DNA of 64,000 nt, taken from NCBI GenBank assembly GCA_964607755.1, contig CAZSMC010000009.1, positions 25,239-89,238 on the forward strand, read 5' to 3'. This document shows positions 18,013 to 26,273 of the stretch, piece by piece. Source of the stretch: CAZSMC01 sp964607755 (lineage in GTDB: Bacteria; Zhuqueibacterota; Zhuqueibacteria; Residuimicrobiales; Krinioviventaceae). The notes beneath the pieces are model-generated. The model was not told where the DNA came from. It saw nothing but the letters and a program-made list of their open reading frames with translations, and did not search any database. How positions within the stretch are numbered: position 1 is the first letter of the stretch; each line of letters starts with the position of its first letter. Both the position numbers and the translations under genes were made by a program.

Positions 18013-18294
18013 TCAACACTTGCATCTTTGATAAATTAAAATTGAGTTTTTTTGTTTATTGGCGTTCTGCCCGGCGTTCGACATTTCATTGGCATGGGGT
18101 TGAGAACAATTTTCCGGCCATTGATCGTTGAATGTGACGGTGACCAGTTCACCGGTTTCTCCTCGCTTGCAGATTTTGACCGGTAGGTTGCGCTGCAATC
18201 TCACGTTGTAGCTGACAAAATGGGGCATGCGGATATCGGCCCAAAGGGATGAGACAGTAAATAACAATGTGAGAAAAAGTGTTTTTATGGACAT
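18013..18294 (-). pseudogene. Truncated sialate O-acetylesterase (N-terminal remnant)
   Basis: Starting at ATG 18294 there is a signal peptide (MSIKTLFLTLLFTVSSLWA). It is followed by DIRMPHFVSYNVRLQRNLPVKI and ELVTVTFNDQ, closely like the opening of sialate O-acetylesterases ('lP.ifsdnMVLQR..PvkvwG.a.pGe.vtV.F'). After NDQ the frame is wrong. In another frame just downstream one reads GRKIVLNPMPMKCRTPG, which fits the next conserved piece ('g.w...l.pmp'). So a frameshift and a large C-terminal loss have killed the gene. It would have removed acetyl groups from glycans. Confidence 0.65.
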
Positions 18295-18324
18295 GGCAGC
18301 CTCGAATTCAACCAAAATTGGAAG

Positions 18325-18352
18325 ACATCGCTGCCGTCCTTTGCAGCGATGT
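18325..18352. repeat. Perfect 10-bp stem hairpin after the sulfatase
   Basis: ACATCGCTGC (18325-18334) and its exact inverse (18343-18352) are separated by 8 bases. It lies 12 bases after the sulfatase stop codon on the minus strand. No T-run follows directly, so it is either a weak terminator or an mRNA-stabilising hairpin. Confidence 0.5.
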
Positions 18353-18364
18353 TTGCTATGAAGT

Positions 18365-19735
18365 TTAGGCTTCGGGCACCGGCCAGTTTTCCGATTCGGT
18401 GCGGGCGGTTTGCAGATAGGTTTCGATGCGCTTGATGATGTTCGGGTGCTGATCGGCGATGTTGCTGGTTTCGCCAATGTCCGTTTCCAGATCGTACAGC
18501 TCCAGCGGCGCGCCCGGTTCCAATTGGATGGCTTTCCAGTTTTTCCAACGAACCGCCTGTTGAAACCCGCGTTCGAAAAATTCCCAGTACAGAAAGCGGT
18601 CGTCCAAATCCTGGCGTTGACCCAAAATCGTCGGTAGCACATTCACGCCGTCGATGTTTTGGCTCGGTTCGGTGCCGGCAATCGCGGCCAGGGTGGGCAG
18701 CACGTCGGGAAAATACCAGACGGCGTCGCTGACGGTTCCCGGCGCAACGCGCCCCGGCCAGCGCACAATCATCGGTGTGCGGATGCCGCCCTCGTACATA
18801 TCGCGCTTGTGGCCGCGCAACGGACCCGAGCTGTCGAACACACCTTCCCAGCGCCGTGCCGCGCCGTTATCCGAGCAGAAAAAGACAATGGTCTTTTCGT
18901 CGATGTAATGCTCTTTGAGCGCATCCAGAATTTTACCGACATCGCGATCCATGCGGGTGACCATGGAGGCGTGCACCTTGGCATCATCCGACCACGAATC
19001 CTCGACGTACGGCTCCAGTTCCGGGATTTCATATTCGTCATGCGGAATGGTGTACGCCAGATAGAGAAAAAACGGTTCGGTGTGATGGTTTTCGATGAAT
19101 TCCAGCGCAAAATCGGTGAACAAATCATGCGAGTACGTCTCCACGCCGCCGTCCTCATTACCGGGCAAGTCGACGCGCTCTTTATTTCGCCAGAGAAAGG
19201 TCGGATAATAATTGTGCGCCCGGCGTTGATTCAAGTAGCCGAACCACTCGTCAAAGCCCTGCTCGTTGGGCTGGCCCGATGTGTCCGGTTCGCCCAATCC
19301 CCATTTGCCGGTCATGCCGGTGACGTATCCGGCGTTTTTCAAGATTTCCGCTACGGTCACATCATCCTCTTTGAGCGGTACCCGACCGCTGCCGCCGCCG
19401 AGTCCTTTGACGCCATGCTTGCCGAAATTGCCGCGCACCGTGGTGTGGCCGGTATGCTGACCGGTCATCAAAACACTGCGGGAGGGAGCGCAAACCGTGG
19501 AGCCGGCATAACACTGGGTAAAGCGCAGGCCTTCATCGGCCATCTGGTCAATGCGCGGGGTTTGGATGATTTTTTGACCATAACAGCCCAAATCGCCGTA
19601 ACCGAGATCATCCGCCATGATGAAAATAATGTTGGGCTTGTCATTTGACTGCGCGCAGCGTGTCAGCAAGGTTGTGGTCAATACACTGCCGGCGCCGATG
19701 GCGAGGGTGTTTTTTAGAAATTGTCGTCGTTTCAT
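18365..19735 (-). CDS. Sulfatase (arylsulfatase family, S1)
   Basis: A 456-residue type I sulfatase. The N-terminus MKRRQFLKNTLAIGAGSVLT is a Tat-like signal, with a cysteine at residue 27 (LTRC) that might be lipidated. NIIFIMADDLGYGDLGCYG carries the metal-binding D42-D43. C82-A-P-S-R is the formylglycine site, where the cysteine must be oxidised by a maturase. GYVTGMTGKWGLG and VFFCSDNGAARRWEG are the other conserved blocks. It removes sulfate esters from a polysaccharide or aryl substrate. No maturase is in the window. This gene and its downstream neighbours are visibly GC-richer than the lysine genes (for example about 65% in 18781-18840 versus about 43% in 23041-23100). Confidence 0.92.
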   Translation of the reverse strand: MKRRQFLKNTLAIGAGSVLTTTLLTRCAQSNDKPNIIFIMADDLGYGDLGCYGQKIIQTPRIDQMADEGLRFTQCYAGSTVCAPSRSVLMTGQHTGHTTVRGNFGKHGVKGLGGGSGRVPLKEDDVTVAEILKNAGYVTGMTGKWGLGEPDTSGQPNEQGFDEWFGYLNQRRAHNYYPTFLWRNKERVDLPGNEDGGVETYSHDLFTDFALEFIENHHTEPFFLYLAYTIPHDEYEIPELEPYVEDSWSDDAKVHASMVTRMDRDVGKILDALKEHYIDEKTIVFFCSDNGAARRWEGVFDSSGPLRGHKRDMYEGGIRTPMIVRWPGRVAPGTVSDAVWYFPDVLPTLAAIAGTEPSQNIDGVNVLPTILGQRQDLDDRFLYWEFFERGFQQAVRWKNWKAIQLEPGAPLELYDLETDIGETSNIADQHPNIIKRIETYLQTARTESENWPVPEA

Positions 19736-19750
19736 AATGACCTCCTAACC

Positions 19751-20983
19751 TTATAATGAAACATTTTCTTTAATGCTGTCAACTGCCTTTATAATATCCT
19801 CGGCATGCCCGAACGCGCTTAGTCTGAAAAAGCCTTCTCCGTTCGAACCGAACCCTGCTCCCGGAGTGCCCACAACTCTCGCTTCGTTCAACAGCTTGTC
19901 AAAAAAGTCCCAGGAGCTTAGACCTTTGGGCGTTTTCAACCAGATATATGGCGCATTGTCACCGCCGTAACACGTCAAGCCAATATCTTGCAATCCGGAT
20001 TTAATCACCCGGGCATTGGCCAGATAATAATCGATGAGAAACTGACACTCTTTTTGCCCTTCTTTGGAAAGTGCGGCAGCTCCGCCGGCCTGGACAATGT
20101 TCGATGCGCCATTAAAAAACGTATTTTGACGTCTCGCCCAGAGTTGATTCACCCGGCCGGGTTCTGTATCTTCGATCACCAGTTCTTGTGGAACAATCGT
20201 CCAGCCCAACCGCACGCCGGTAAATCCTGCCATTTTCGAAAAACTGTTAATTTCGATAGCGCACTCTTTGGCTCCCTCGATCTGGTAGATCGAACGCGGC
20301 AGAGAATCATCCTGAATAAAAGCTGAATAGGCGGCATCGAAAATAATGACTGCTTTTTGCTCACGAGCATAATCAACAAATTCCTTGAGTTGCTCTTTGG
20401 TGGCCACCGCGCCGGTGGGATTATTGGGACTGCAAATATAAATCAAATCCACTTTTTGATCAGGCAAATTTGGGAAAAAACCATTTTCCTCGGTGCACGG
20501 CATGTAATAAATGCCGTTGTACTGTTTTTTTTCTTTGTTGAATTCACCGGTTCGTCCGGCGATAACATTGGTATCCACATAAACCGGATAGGCAGGGTCC
20601 TGTATAGCGACGAGATTGTCTTTTCCAAAAATGGACTGAATGTTGCCGGAATCCGGTTTTGCGCCGTCAGAGACGAAAATATCATCTTCATCTAAACGGA
20701 CATTAAAAGCCGCGTAATAATTTCGCAGCGCTTCTTTCATTTCCGGTTCGCCGGTGGAATCATCGGCATAGCCCCGATAGGTATCGATGTGGCCCTGCTG
20801 CTCCACACCTTTGTGCAATCCCTGTAAAATATGTTGCGTCAGAGGTTCGGTGGTATTGCCAATGCCCAGTTTCATCACTCGAGCATTGGGCTGTTCGGCC
20901 TGAAAGGCTCGAACCCGGCGGCCGATTTCAGGAAATAAATATCCGGCTGAAAGTTTGTCATAATTTTTATTTATGGTTGCCAT
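19751..20983 (-). CDS. dapL: LL-diaminopimelate aminotransferase
   Basis: A 410-residue fold-type I PLP aminotransferase that makes LL-diaminopimelate from tetrahydrodipicolinate and glutamate in one step, bypassing succinylation. The opening NKNYDKLSAGYLFPEIGRRV is characteristic of DapL. YICSPNNPTGAV, DAAYSAFI and INSFSKMAGFTGVRLGW (PLP lysine in SFSK) are the core motifs. ATG 20983 has AAGGAG just upstream. The gene is intact and lies 16 bp before the sulfatase in the same direction. The short gap leaves little room for a terminator. Confidence 0.93.
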   Translation of the reverse strand: MATINKNYDKLSAGYLFPEIGRRVRAFQAEQPNARVMKLGIGNTTEPLTQHILQGLHKGVEQQGHIDTYRGYADDSTGEPEMKEALRNYYAAFNVRLDEDDIFVSDGAKPDSGNIQSIFGKDNLVAIQDPAYPVYVDTNVIAGRTGEFNKEKKQYNGIYYMPCTEENGFFPNLPDQKVDLIYICSPNNPTGAVATKEQLKEFVDYAREQKAVIIFDAAYSAFIQDDSLPRSIYQIEGAKECAIEINSFSKMAGFTGVRLGWTIVPQELVIEDTEPGRVNQLWARRQNTFFNGASNIVQAGGAAALSKEGQKECQFLIDYYLANARVIKSGLQDIGLTCYGGDNAPYIWLKTPKGLSSWDFFDKLLNEARVVGTPGAGFGSNGEGFFRLSAFGHAEDIIKAVDSIKENVSL

Positions 20984-20995
20984 GGGTCTCCTTAT

Positions 20996-21095
20996 NNNNN
21001 NNNNNNNNNNNNNNNNNNNNNNNNNNNNNNNNNNNNNNNNNNNNNNNNNNNNNNNNNNNNNNNNNNNNNNNNNNNNNNNNNNNNNNNNNNNNNNN
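20996..21095. other. Scaffold gap of 100 N
   Basis: A placeholder gap between the end of dapF and the ribosome-binding site of dapL. It hides the last codons of dapF (normally about 12-15 more residues) and an unknown spacer. Confidence 0.99.
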
Positions 21096-21877
21096 GTCAT
21101 ATCGATGGCATAATCGTCGCCAATAGTAATTTTCAATTGTCCGCCGGGCATGTGCACGGTGATCTCATTATCGCAGAGACCAAGCTTGTGTGCCACGGCT
21201 GCTGCGGCACTGCTTGAACTACCCGAAGCCAGTGTGTATCCGGCACCGCGTTCCCAGATTTCAATTCGTATGTTGTTTTTATCGAGCACCTTGAGAAACT
21301 GCACATTGGTGCGATTAGGGAAGCGCGGATCGACTTCCACATGCGGACCAAAAGTGTATGCCATGTCCTCGGAAATGTCTTCACACGGAATAACGCAGTG
21401 AGGATTACCAATTGATGCAGCACAAAAAGTAAACTCGTGATCTTTGACCATAATCTTTTCGTTAATCACCTCTCGTTCCGGCCCGTCCACGGGAATAACA
21501 GTGCTGTCAAAGCTCACTTTGCCCATTTCCACATCGATCATCTTACCATCTGGATGCACCCGCGCATTGATCTTACCGCCCAGGGTTTCCAGCTCGAACA
21601 GTTTGTCACCCACAAACCCATGATCAAATAAATACTTTGAAAAAATGCGTAAACCGTTACCGCTTTTTTCGGCTTCACTACCATCCGGATTAAAAATTTG
21701 CAGCCGGTACAGACCGCTATCCGACGGCAGCGGTCCCCATAAAATCCCGTCAGAACCCACACCGTAATTCCGGTGACAGATCACCTGTATCTCATCAGGA
21801 GCGAGATTCCGTCCAATTTCAGCAGGATTCATCACGATATAGTCATTACCGAGTCCGTGATATTTATAAAATTTCAA
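21096..21877 (-). CDS. dapF: Diaminopimelate epimerase homologue with Ser at both catalytic Cys positions (C-terminus in gap)
   Basis: 260 residues are visible from a TTG start at 21877. The DapF fold is clear: KYHGLGNDYIV, GSDGIL, FNPDGSEAE, GNPHCV, FPNRTNVQF, and WERGAG. However, the first active-site motif reads K-S72-G-N-G-L-R instead of C-G-N-G-x-R. The second reads GYTLAS218GSSSS instead of GETLACGTGAC. Both catalytic cysteines are therefore serine, and the conserved Glu of 'GET' is Tyr. In the operon, LL-DAP made by DapL must be epimerised to meso-DAP for LysA, so an epimerase is expected here. Either this is a Ser/Ser subfamily with activity or it does something else. Confidence 0.75.
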
Positions 21878-21909
21878 TAGATACCCTTTCCAATATCAAA
21901 AGTCATAGA

Positions 21910-22803
21910 TTAGATCAAATCAAGTTCTTTGAGCAATTTTTTTAACGGCCGCACATGTTCCCGGCTGAGCGGAAGCAGAGGCAGCCGGATATGTTCCTCA
22001 ACCAGTCCCATCAGAGCGCAAGCAGCTTTGACAGGTATCGGATTGGACTCGATAAAATTAAACTGCATCAGCGGTAAAAGTTTGTAATGCAATTCACGTG
22101 CTTTCTGCCAATCATTGGAGAGCGCTGCTTCCACCATATCGTGGACCATAGTCGGCGCTTCGTTTGCCACCACCGACACCACTCCATCGGCGCCACAGGC
22201 AAGCATGGGCAGTGTGAGATAATCCTCACCGGAAAGGACCAAAAAATCATCCGGACGATGACTGATTATGTGCATGATCTCGGAGAAATCACCGCTCGCC
22301 TCCTTAACGCCGACAATGTTTGGAATATCAGCCAGACGAATTGTGGTTTCAGCAGCAATGTGTTTGCCTGTGCGACCAGGAACATTGTACAGAAAAACCG
22401 GCAAATCGGTCGCTTCGGCAACCGCTTTAAAATGCTTGTAAAAACCTTCCTGGGTCGGTTTGTTGTAATACGGCCCGACAGACAAAATGGCATCGCCGCC
22501 TAATTCTGTAGCTCGCTTTGTGAGAGAGACAGCTTCATCTGTAGAATTGCTACCGGCACCGCACATCACAGGCACACGTTTGTTGGATTGTTCGATCATA
22601 ATTTCCATGACTCTGTGATGTTCCTCATGGCTGAGCGTTGCGCTTTCGCCGGTAGTGCCGCATGCCAGGATGACATCTGTACCGTGCTCCACATGCCAAT
22701 CTACGAGCTGGCGCAGCCGTTGTTCATCGAGCTTGTAATCCGACGTAAACGGCGTAATTAACGCCACAGTTGATCCGCAAAATTTTTTCACATCAAATGA
22801 CAT
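21910..22803 (-). CDS. dapA: 4-hydroxy-tetrahydrodipicolinate synthase
   Basis: A 297-residue class I aldolase that condenses pyruvate with aspartate semialdehyde. The Schiff-base lysine is K167 in VGVKEASGD, the catalytic tyrosine is Y139 in LYNVPGRTG, and the GTTGES pyruvate loop is at 49-54. Length and motifs are canonical. It lies between dapB and dapF on the same strand with about 20-30 bp gaps, inside the riboswitch-controlled operon. No feedback-site oddities were looked for in detail. Confidence 0.95.
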   Translation of the reverse strand: MSFDVKKFCGSTVALITPFTSDYKLDEQRLRQLVDWHVEHGTDVILACGTTGESATLSHEEHHRVMEIMIEQSNKRVPVMCGAGSNSTDEAVSLTKRATELGGDAILSVGPYYNKPTQEGFYKHFKAVAEATDLPVFLYNVPGRTGKHIAAETTIRLADIPNIVGVKEASGDFSEIMHIISHRPDDFLVLSGEDYLTLPMLACGADGVVSVVANEAPTMVHDMVEAALSNDWQKARELHYKLLPLMQFNFIESNPIPVKAACALMGLVEEHIRLPLLPLSREHVRPLKKLLKELDLI

Positions 22804-22823
22804 ATCTGCATTCCTTTTAATTT

Positions 22824-23558
22824 TTATTCACTTTTTTTCAAAAGCATGTTTTTCATAAAATCATCCATGGTAAAAATACCATGTTTGTCAGTAATCCATT
22901 CGGCAGCTTTGATAGCACCCAGGACAAAACCTTCCCGGCTATGAGCCACGTGTTTCAATTCAATCGAATCGGCTACAGAATCAAATCCGATTTGATGTGT
23001 GCCGGGCACCCGGCCGACTCGTGTGGAGGTCACATGCAGAGCCGACGGATCGATAGGCTTGTGGATTGTTTCGGTCAGAATCTTTTCCTTGATAGATAAT
23101 TTTTTGACCAGCACTTCTGCCAGAGACTGGGCGGTTCCACTGGGACTATCCGCTTTACCGGTGTGATGCCACTCGTGCAGGTAACAATCGTAATCGGTTT
23201 GCCCGGCCATAACACTGGCAGCGTAATCTGTTATTTTTTTGAACAGGTAAACGCCAATTGAAAAATTGGCGCTGTAAATCATGGTTAAATTCTTTATGGA
23301 ACGCACTTTATCCAGTCTATCATACCATCCAGTCGTGCCTTCGACAACCGGCAGGTTCAGCACCGCTGCTGTTTTGAGATTGTCTAATACCGCATCGGGC
23401 AGGGTGAAACTGATAGCTACCTCTGCCCTGTTCAGTTCAGCATCTGCTGTAAATGGCTTGTCTATATCAAAGATAGCAGAGACGTGATGACCCCGATCTG
23501 TCGCCAGGCGCTCGACTTCCCGCCCCATTCTGCCATAACCTATAATTGCAATATTCAT
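22824..23558 (-). CDS. dapB: 4-hydroxy-tetrahydrodipicolinate reductase
   Basis: A 244-residue NAD(P)H-dependent reductase. The N-terminus has a Rossmann motif IAIIGYGRMGREV. The catalytic block is EWHHTGKADSPSGTA (HHxxKxDxPSGTA, with the active His pair and Lys). The protein is shorter than the E. coli enzyme (273 aa), as is usual for the Bacteroidota-like short form. VEGTTGWY matches the 'GTTG' loop near residue 75. It is the third gene of the lysine operon. Confidence 0.94.
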   Translation of the reverse strand: MNIAIIGYGRMGREVERLATDRGHHVSAIFDIDKPFTADAELNRAEVAISFTLPDAVLDNLKTAAVLNLPVVEGTTGWYDRLDKVRSIKNLTMIYSANFSIGVYLFKKITDYAASVMAGQTDYDCYLHEWHHTGKADSPSGTAQSLAEVLVKKLSIKEKILTETIHKPIDPSALHVTSTRVGRVPGTHQIGFDSVADSIELKHVAHSREGFVLGAIKAAEWITDKHGIFTMDDFMKNMLLKKSE

Positions 23559-23583
23559 GTTTCTCCTGTGTTTTAATCGAACG

Positions 23584-24942
23584 CTATGCCTTCTGAAGAA
23601 CAGTATGTTCGTGCAAACTGTTGATCACCCTGGGTAAATCCTTTTCATCGATGACAAAACTCATATTAATATCGGACCCGCCCATGGAAATCACATAAAT
23701 TTTAACATCTTTTAAAAGACCAAATATCTGTGCCGCCACACCGGGAGTGCGTTTCAAATATTCACCCACACAACAAACGATAGCTTTTTCAGACTCGACC
23801 TCGACATCGGCAAATTCTTCGAGCTCTGGTCTGATTTTGTCCAAATGCTCGGCATTATCAACAGTCATTGACACCGAAACTTCAGAAGTGGCAATAAGAT
23901 CGACGGCTGTGTTGTATTTATCGAAAATCTCGAAAAGCTTGGCCATAAAACCGTGAGCCATCAGCATACGCGTCGATGTGACAGTGATGACTGTGAGTCC
24001 TTCTTTGTAGGCAATGGATTTCACCCGGCCTTCATGTTCACTCACCGGATTGTGTTTCTGAATGATGGTACCTTCAAATTCCAGGTTCTTCGAATTGAGA
24101 ATGATCACGCTGATATCGCGTTCAATCGCCGGTAAAAGCGTAGACGGATGAATGACCCTGGCACCAAAATACGCCAGCTCGGCAGCTTCTTGAAAAGTCA
24201 TATTGCGAATGCGTTGCGCTTCGGGCACAAGCGATGGATCGGCAGTTAACACGCCATCCACATCCGACCAGATTTCTACGGTATCCACACCGAGCATGGC
24301 ACCCAGCAGCGTGGCTGAATAATCCGATCCTCCTCGTCCGAGCGTGGTTGTGCGGCCGTTGGTATCGCTGCCGATAAAGCCCTGCATAATGGGTACTTTT
24401 TGTCCCATCAGAGGCTGTATCTTTTTAACTACATTCGCTTTTGAAGCTTCAAAATCCGGCCGCGCTGCAGAATAGTTGGAATCCGTGATCATGACCTCTC
24501 TGGCATCTACCATGATGCTATCGATATCCATAGCACGCAAAACCGCAGCCATAATATTGGTAGAAAAGAATTCTCCCATACTGATAAGCGCATCGTATAG
24601 ATCCAAGCCAAAAGTTTCCGATTCAAGGATTCTATCCACCTTTTGCTTGAGTTCATCAATACCTTTTGTAAAAGATGATTGAAAAAGTTTATCCTGGCCA
24701 ATAGCCAGTTCATCAATAACTTTATGATGGTCCCAAATAATCTCTTCCAGCAGTTCATCTGTTTTTTTCTTGTCTCTTTCTACCGCATATTCCCAGAGCT
24801 TTACCAGTTTATCCGTCGTTTTTCCCATAGCTGACAGGATCACAGCCGGTTGTCGGTCCAAGCGTGATTTAATGATACCGGCAACGTGCTTAATAGCATC
24901 GGTGCTGCCAACAGAAGTTCCGCCGAATTTCATTACAAGCAT
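23584..24942 (-). CDS. lysC: Aspartate kinase (monofunctional, two ACT domains)
   Basis: A 452-residue kinase for the first step from aspartate. MLVMKFGGTSVGS is the kinase signature. GFIGSDTNGRTTTLGRGGSDYSATLLG is the catalytic/ATP block, and EIWSDVDGVLTADPSLV completes the kinase domain. Residues about 310-450 carry two ACT domains for amino acid feedback (TVTSTRMLMAHGFMAKLFEIF; ISMGGSDINMSFVI). No homoserine dehydrogenase is attached. It lies directly after the M20 peptidase gene with a 10-bp gap. The riboswitch upstream suggests that lysine controls both its expression and, probably, its activity. Confidence 0.92.
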   Translation of the reverse strand: MLVMKFGGTSVGSTDAIKHVAGIIKSRLDRQPAVILSAMGKTTDKLVKLWEYAVERDKKKTDELLEEIIWDHHKVIDELAIGQDKLFQSSFTKGIDELKQKVDRILESETFGLDLYDALISMGEFFSTNIMAAVLRAMDIDSIMVDAREVMITDSNYSAARPDFEASKANVVKKIQPLMGQKVPIMQGFIGSDTNGRTTTLGRGGSDYSATLLGAMLGVDTVEIWSDVDGVLTADPSLVPEAQRIRNMTFQEAAELAYFGARVIHPSTLLPAIERDISVIILNSKNLEFEGTIIQKHNPVSEHEGRVKSIAYKEGLTVITVTSTRMLMAHGFMAKLFEIFDKYNTAVDLIATSEVSVSMTVDNAEHLDKIRPELEEFADVEVESEKAIVCCVGEYLKRTPGVAAQIFGLLKDVKIYVISMGGSDINMSFVIDEKDLPRVINSLHEHTVLQKA

Positions 24943-24952
24943 AATCGTTCCC

Positions 24953-25963
24953 TTAAACTAATTGTTTTACCATGTCTACATATAACGTGGCTGCTTTTTC
25001 CAATTCCTGTTTTGTGATCTGTTCATCAAGACAATGAGCATAATGTATAGACCCCGGTCCAAGCAAAAGCATGTCTCCGAGATTGCGAAGATAAGCCGCA
25101 TCTGTGCCAAAACCGACTGTTGTTGTTTCAAACCCGGGCAGCGTATGAAAACATTGCGGCTCATATTCACTTAAAATTTCAATTTGAATGTTTTGAGGAA
25201 TCGGCTGCATTTTCTTGTGAATGTCGATCAGCGAGGTCGCTACCCGGAAAATACCTTCTGCTGCAGCGTCGTGCGCCAGGACATTGTTGCCTGATCCTCC
25301 TGAAATACGTCCGACATTCACCCGAGAGTGGCCAAACTCTGCACTCTCGCCCCAATCCTTATTTATCCAGGTCTGTAAGAATTGAATCAACTGGTGAATA
25401 GCAGATATTCCTCGTTCTGGTTGAGAAGAATGACCGCCAGTTCCTGTCGCTTTAACCCGGTAAACCAGCACACCTTTTTGACCGGACACCATTTTGTTTT
25501 GCGTCGGTTCACCAATAATAACGTACGATGAATCCAGATCAAGAGCTGCCGCTTTTTTTGCTCCGGCAGAGACGTTCTCTTCATCCACAACAAACAAAAA
25601 TGCAAAGTTATCAATTCCGTTGCTGCGCAACTGCTGTCCAGCCGACAGCATGGCAACGATCTGTCCTTTTGCATCGCATACGCCACGACCGTAGCATATT
25701 TCTCCCTGCCGGCGAAACGGAAAAAAGGGGGCGACAGTGTCTATATGCGTGCATAAAAGGACATGCGGAGCAGTACCTGTCGTGGCGAGCACATTGAAAC
25801 GGTCGCTATCAACAGCTTGCCTGGACACGGAAAATGACAGATTTTGGAGATAATCAATAAGAAACCGGCCGACATCTTTTTCATGGCCGGATACAGACGG
25901 GATGTTGACAAGTTGTTCGAGTAATTCAATCATCCGTCTATTAGAAGTTAAATGGAGGCTCAT
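24953..25963 (-). CDS. M20-family metallopeptidase (DapE/ArgE/LysK-like)
   Basis: A 336-residue zinc hydrolase and first gene of the riboswitch operon. Metal ligands are in LLCTHIDTV (H and D), GRGVCDAKG (D), VVDEENVSAG (EE catalytic and metal) and IIGEPT (E), with GTGGHSSQPERG in the lid domain. Family members deacylate succinyl-DAP, acetylornithine or acetyl-lysine-type compounds. DapL makes a DapE step unnecessary, so the substrate here is uncertain. The start is also uncertain: the ATG at 25963 abuts the T-run of the attenuator with no ribosome site, and an internal ATG (residue 11, MIELLEQLVNIPSVSG) looks more like family starts. Confidence 0.8.
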   Translation of the reverse strand: MSLHLTSNRRMIELLEQLVNIPSVSGHEKDVGRFLIDYLQNLSFSVSRQAVDSDRFNVLATTGTAPHVLLCTHIDTVAPFFPFRRQGEICYGRGVCDAKGQIVAMLSAGQQLRSNGIDNFAFLFVVDEENVSAGAKKAAALDLDSSYVIIGEPTQNKMVSGQKGVLVYRVKATGTGGHSSQPERGISAIHQLIQFLQTWINKDWGESAEFGHSRVNVGRISGGSGNNVLAHDAAAEGIFRVATSLIDIHKKMQPIPQNIQIEILSEYEPQCFHTLPGFETTTVGFGTDAAYLRNLGDMLLLGPGSIHYAHCLDEQITKQELEKAATLYVDMVKQLV

Positions 25964-25995
25964 AAAAAAAGGGCAACCGTTTTATCGGAGCCCCA
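25964..25995 (-). terminator. Intrinsic terminator (attenuator) below the lysine riboswitch
   Basis: On the minus strand GGGGCTCCG, an ATAAAA loop, then CGGTTGCCC is followed by seven T, directly before the first start codon. A stem of GGGC/GCCC plus CCG/CGG with a small bulge precedes the T-run. This is the likely off-switch when lysine binds the upstream aptamer. Confidence 0.75.
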
Positions 25996-26037
25996 CCTTG
26001 ATGAACTTACAATGGCGTCAGGCCAGGGTACGTTAAC

Positions 26038-26204
26038 AAAATAGCGCTCCACGAATTTTCCGTGACAGTCCGGCAGTTCTTTACATGCCGGCCCAGTGAT
26101 AACAACAGTGCGTTGCTATCACTTCGGCTCTGTACCCTTTCCACAAAATTCAACAGGTTCACTACCTTCGCTTTGCTGTACTTTTGCACAGAGCTCCTCT
26201 ATTT
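26038..26204 (-). ncRNA. Lysine riboswitch (L-box)
   Basis: Read on the minus strand, the region begins AAATAGAGGAGCTCTGTGC, then AAAAGTAC. It goes on with GAAGG, GGGTACAGAGCCGAAG, a long stem GTGATAGCAACG/TTGTTATCAC, and ends ACTGTCACGG, then GTGGAGCGCTATTT. The closing helix AAATAG/CTATTT (26199-26204 with 26038-26043) and the conserved 'AGAGG.GC', 'GCCGAAG', 'CTGTCA' and 'GTGGAGCGCTAT' blocks are those of the lysine aptamer. It lies upstream of an M20 peptidase-aspartate kinase-dapB-dapA-dapF-dapL operon, the expected target. Confidence 0.88.
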
Positions 26205-26221
26205 CATGTTTATTTAATTTG

Positions 26222-26253
26222 CAAATATACTGATTATTTTTATATTTAGCAAG
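26222..26253 (-). promoter_or_regulatory. Candidate promoter of the lysine operon
   Basis: On the minus strand CTTG (26253-26250) is followed 20 bases later by TATATTTG (26229-26222). This matches the Bacteroidota-type TTTG/TAnnTTTG pattern. It also reads as TTGCTA-17-TATATT for a sigma-70 type. It lies about 18 bp before the riboswitch aptamer, the expected distance for a start site. Confidence 0.5.
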
Positions 26254-26273
26254 TGGTTTCAGGCAGATAAAGT

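Noticed and set aside
18659..19648. A 329-codon open frame on the plus strand opposite the sulfatase gene
   Set aside because: The sulfatase on the other strand has all family motifs. The antisense frame shows no motif and exists because of high GC and codon bias.
19751..21877. A single DapF-DapL fusion protein
   Set aside because: The apparent continuity exists only through the 100-N gap. dapL has its own ATG with AAGGAG at 20987-20993.
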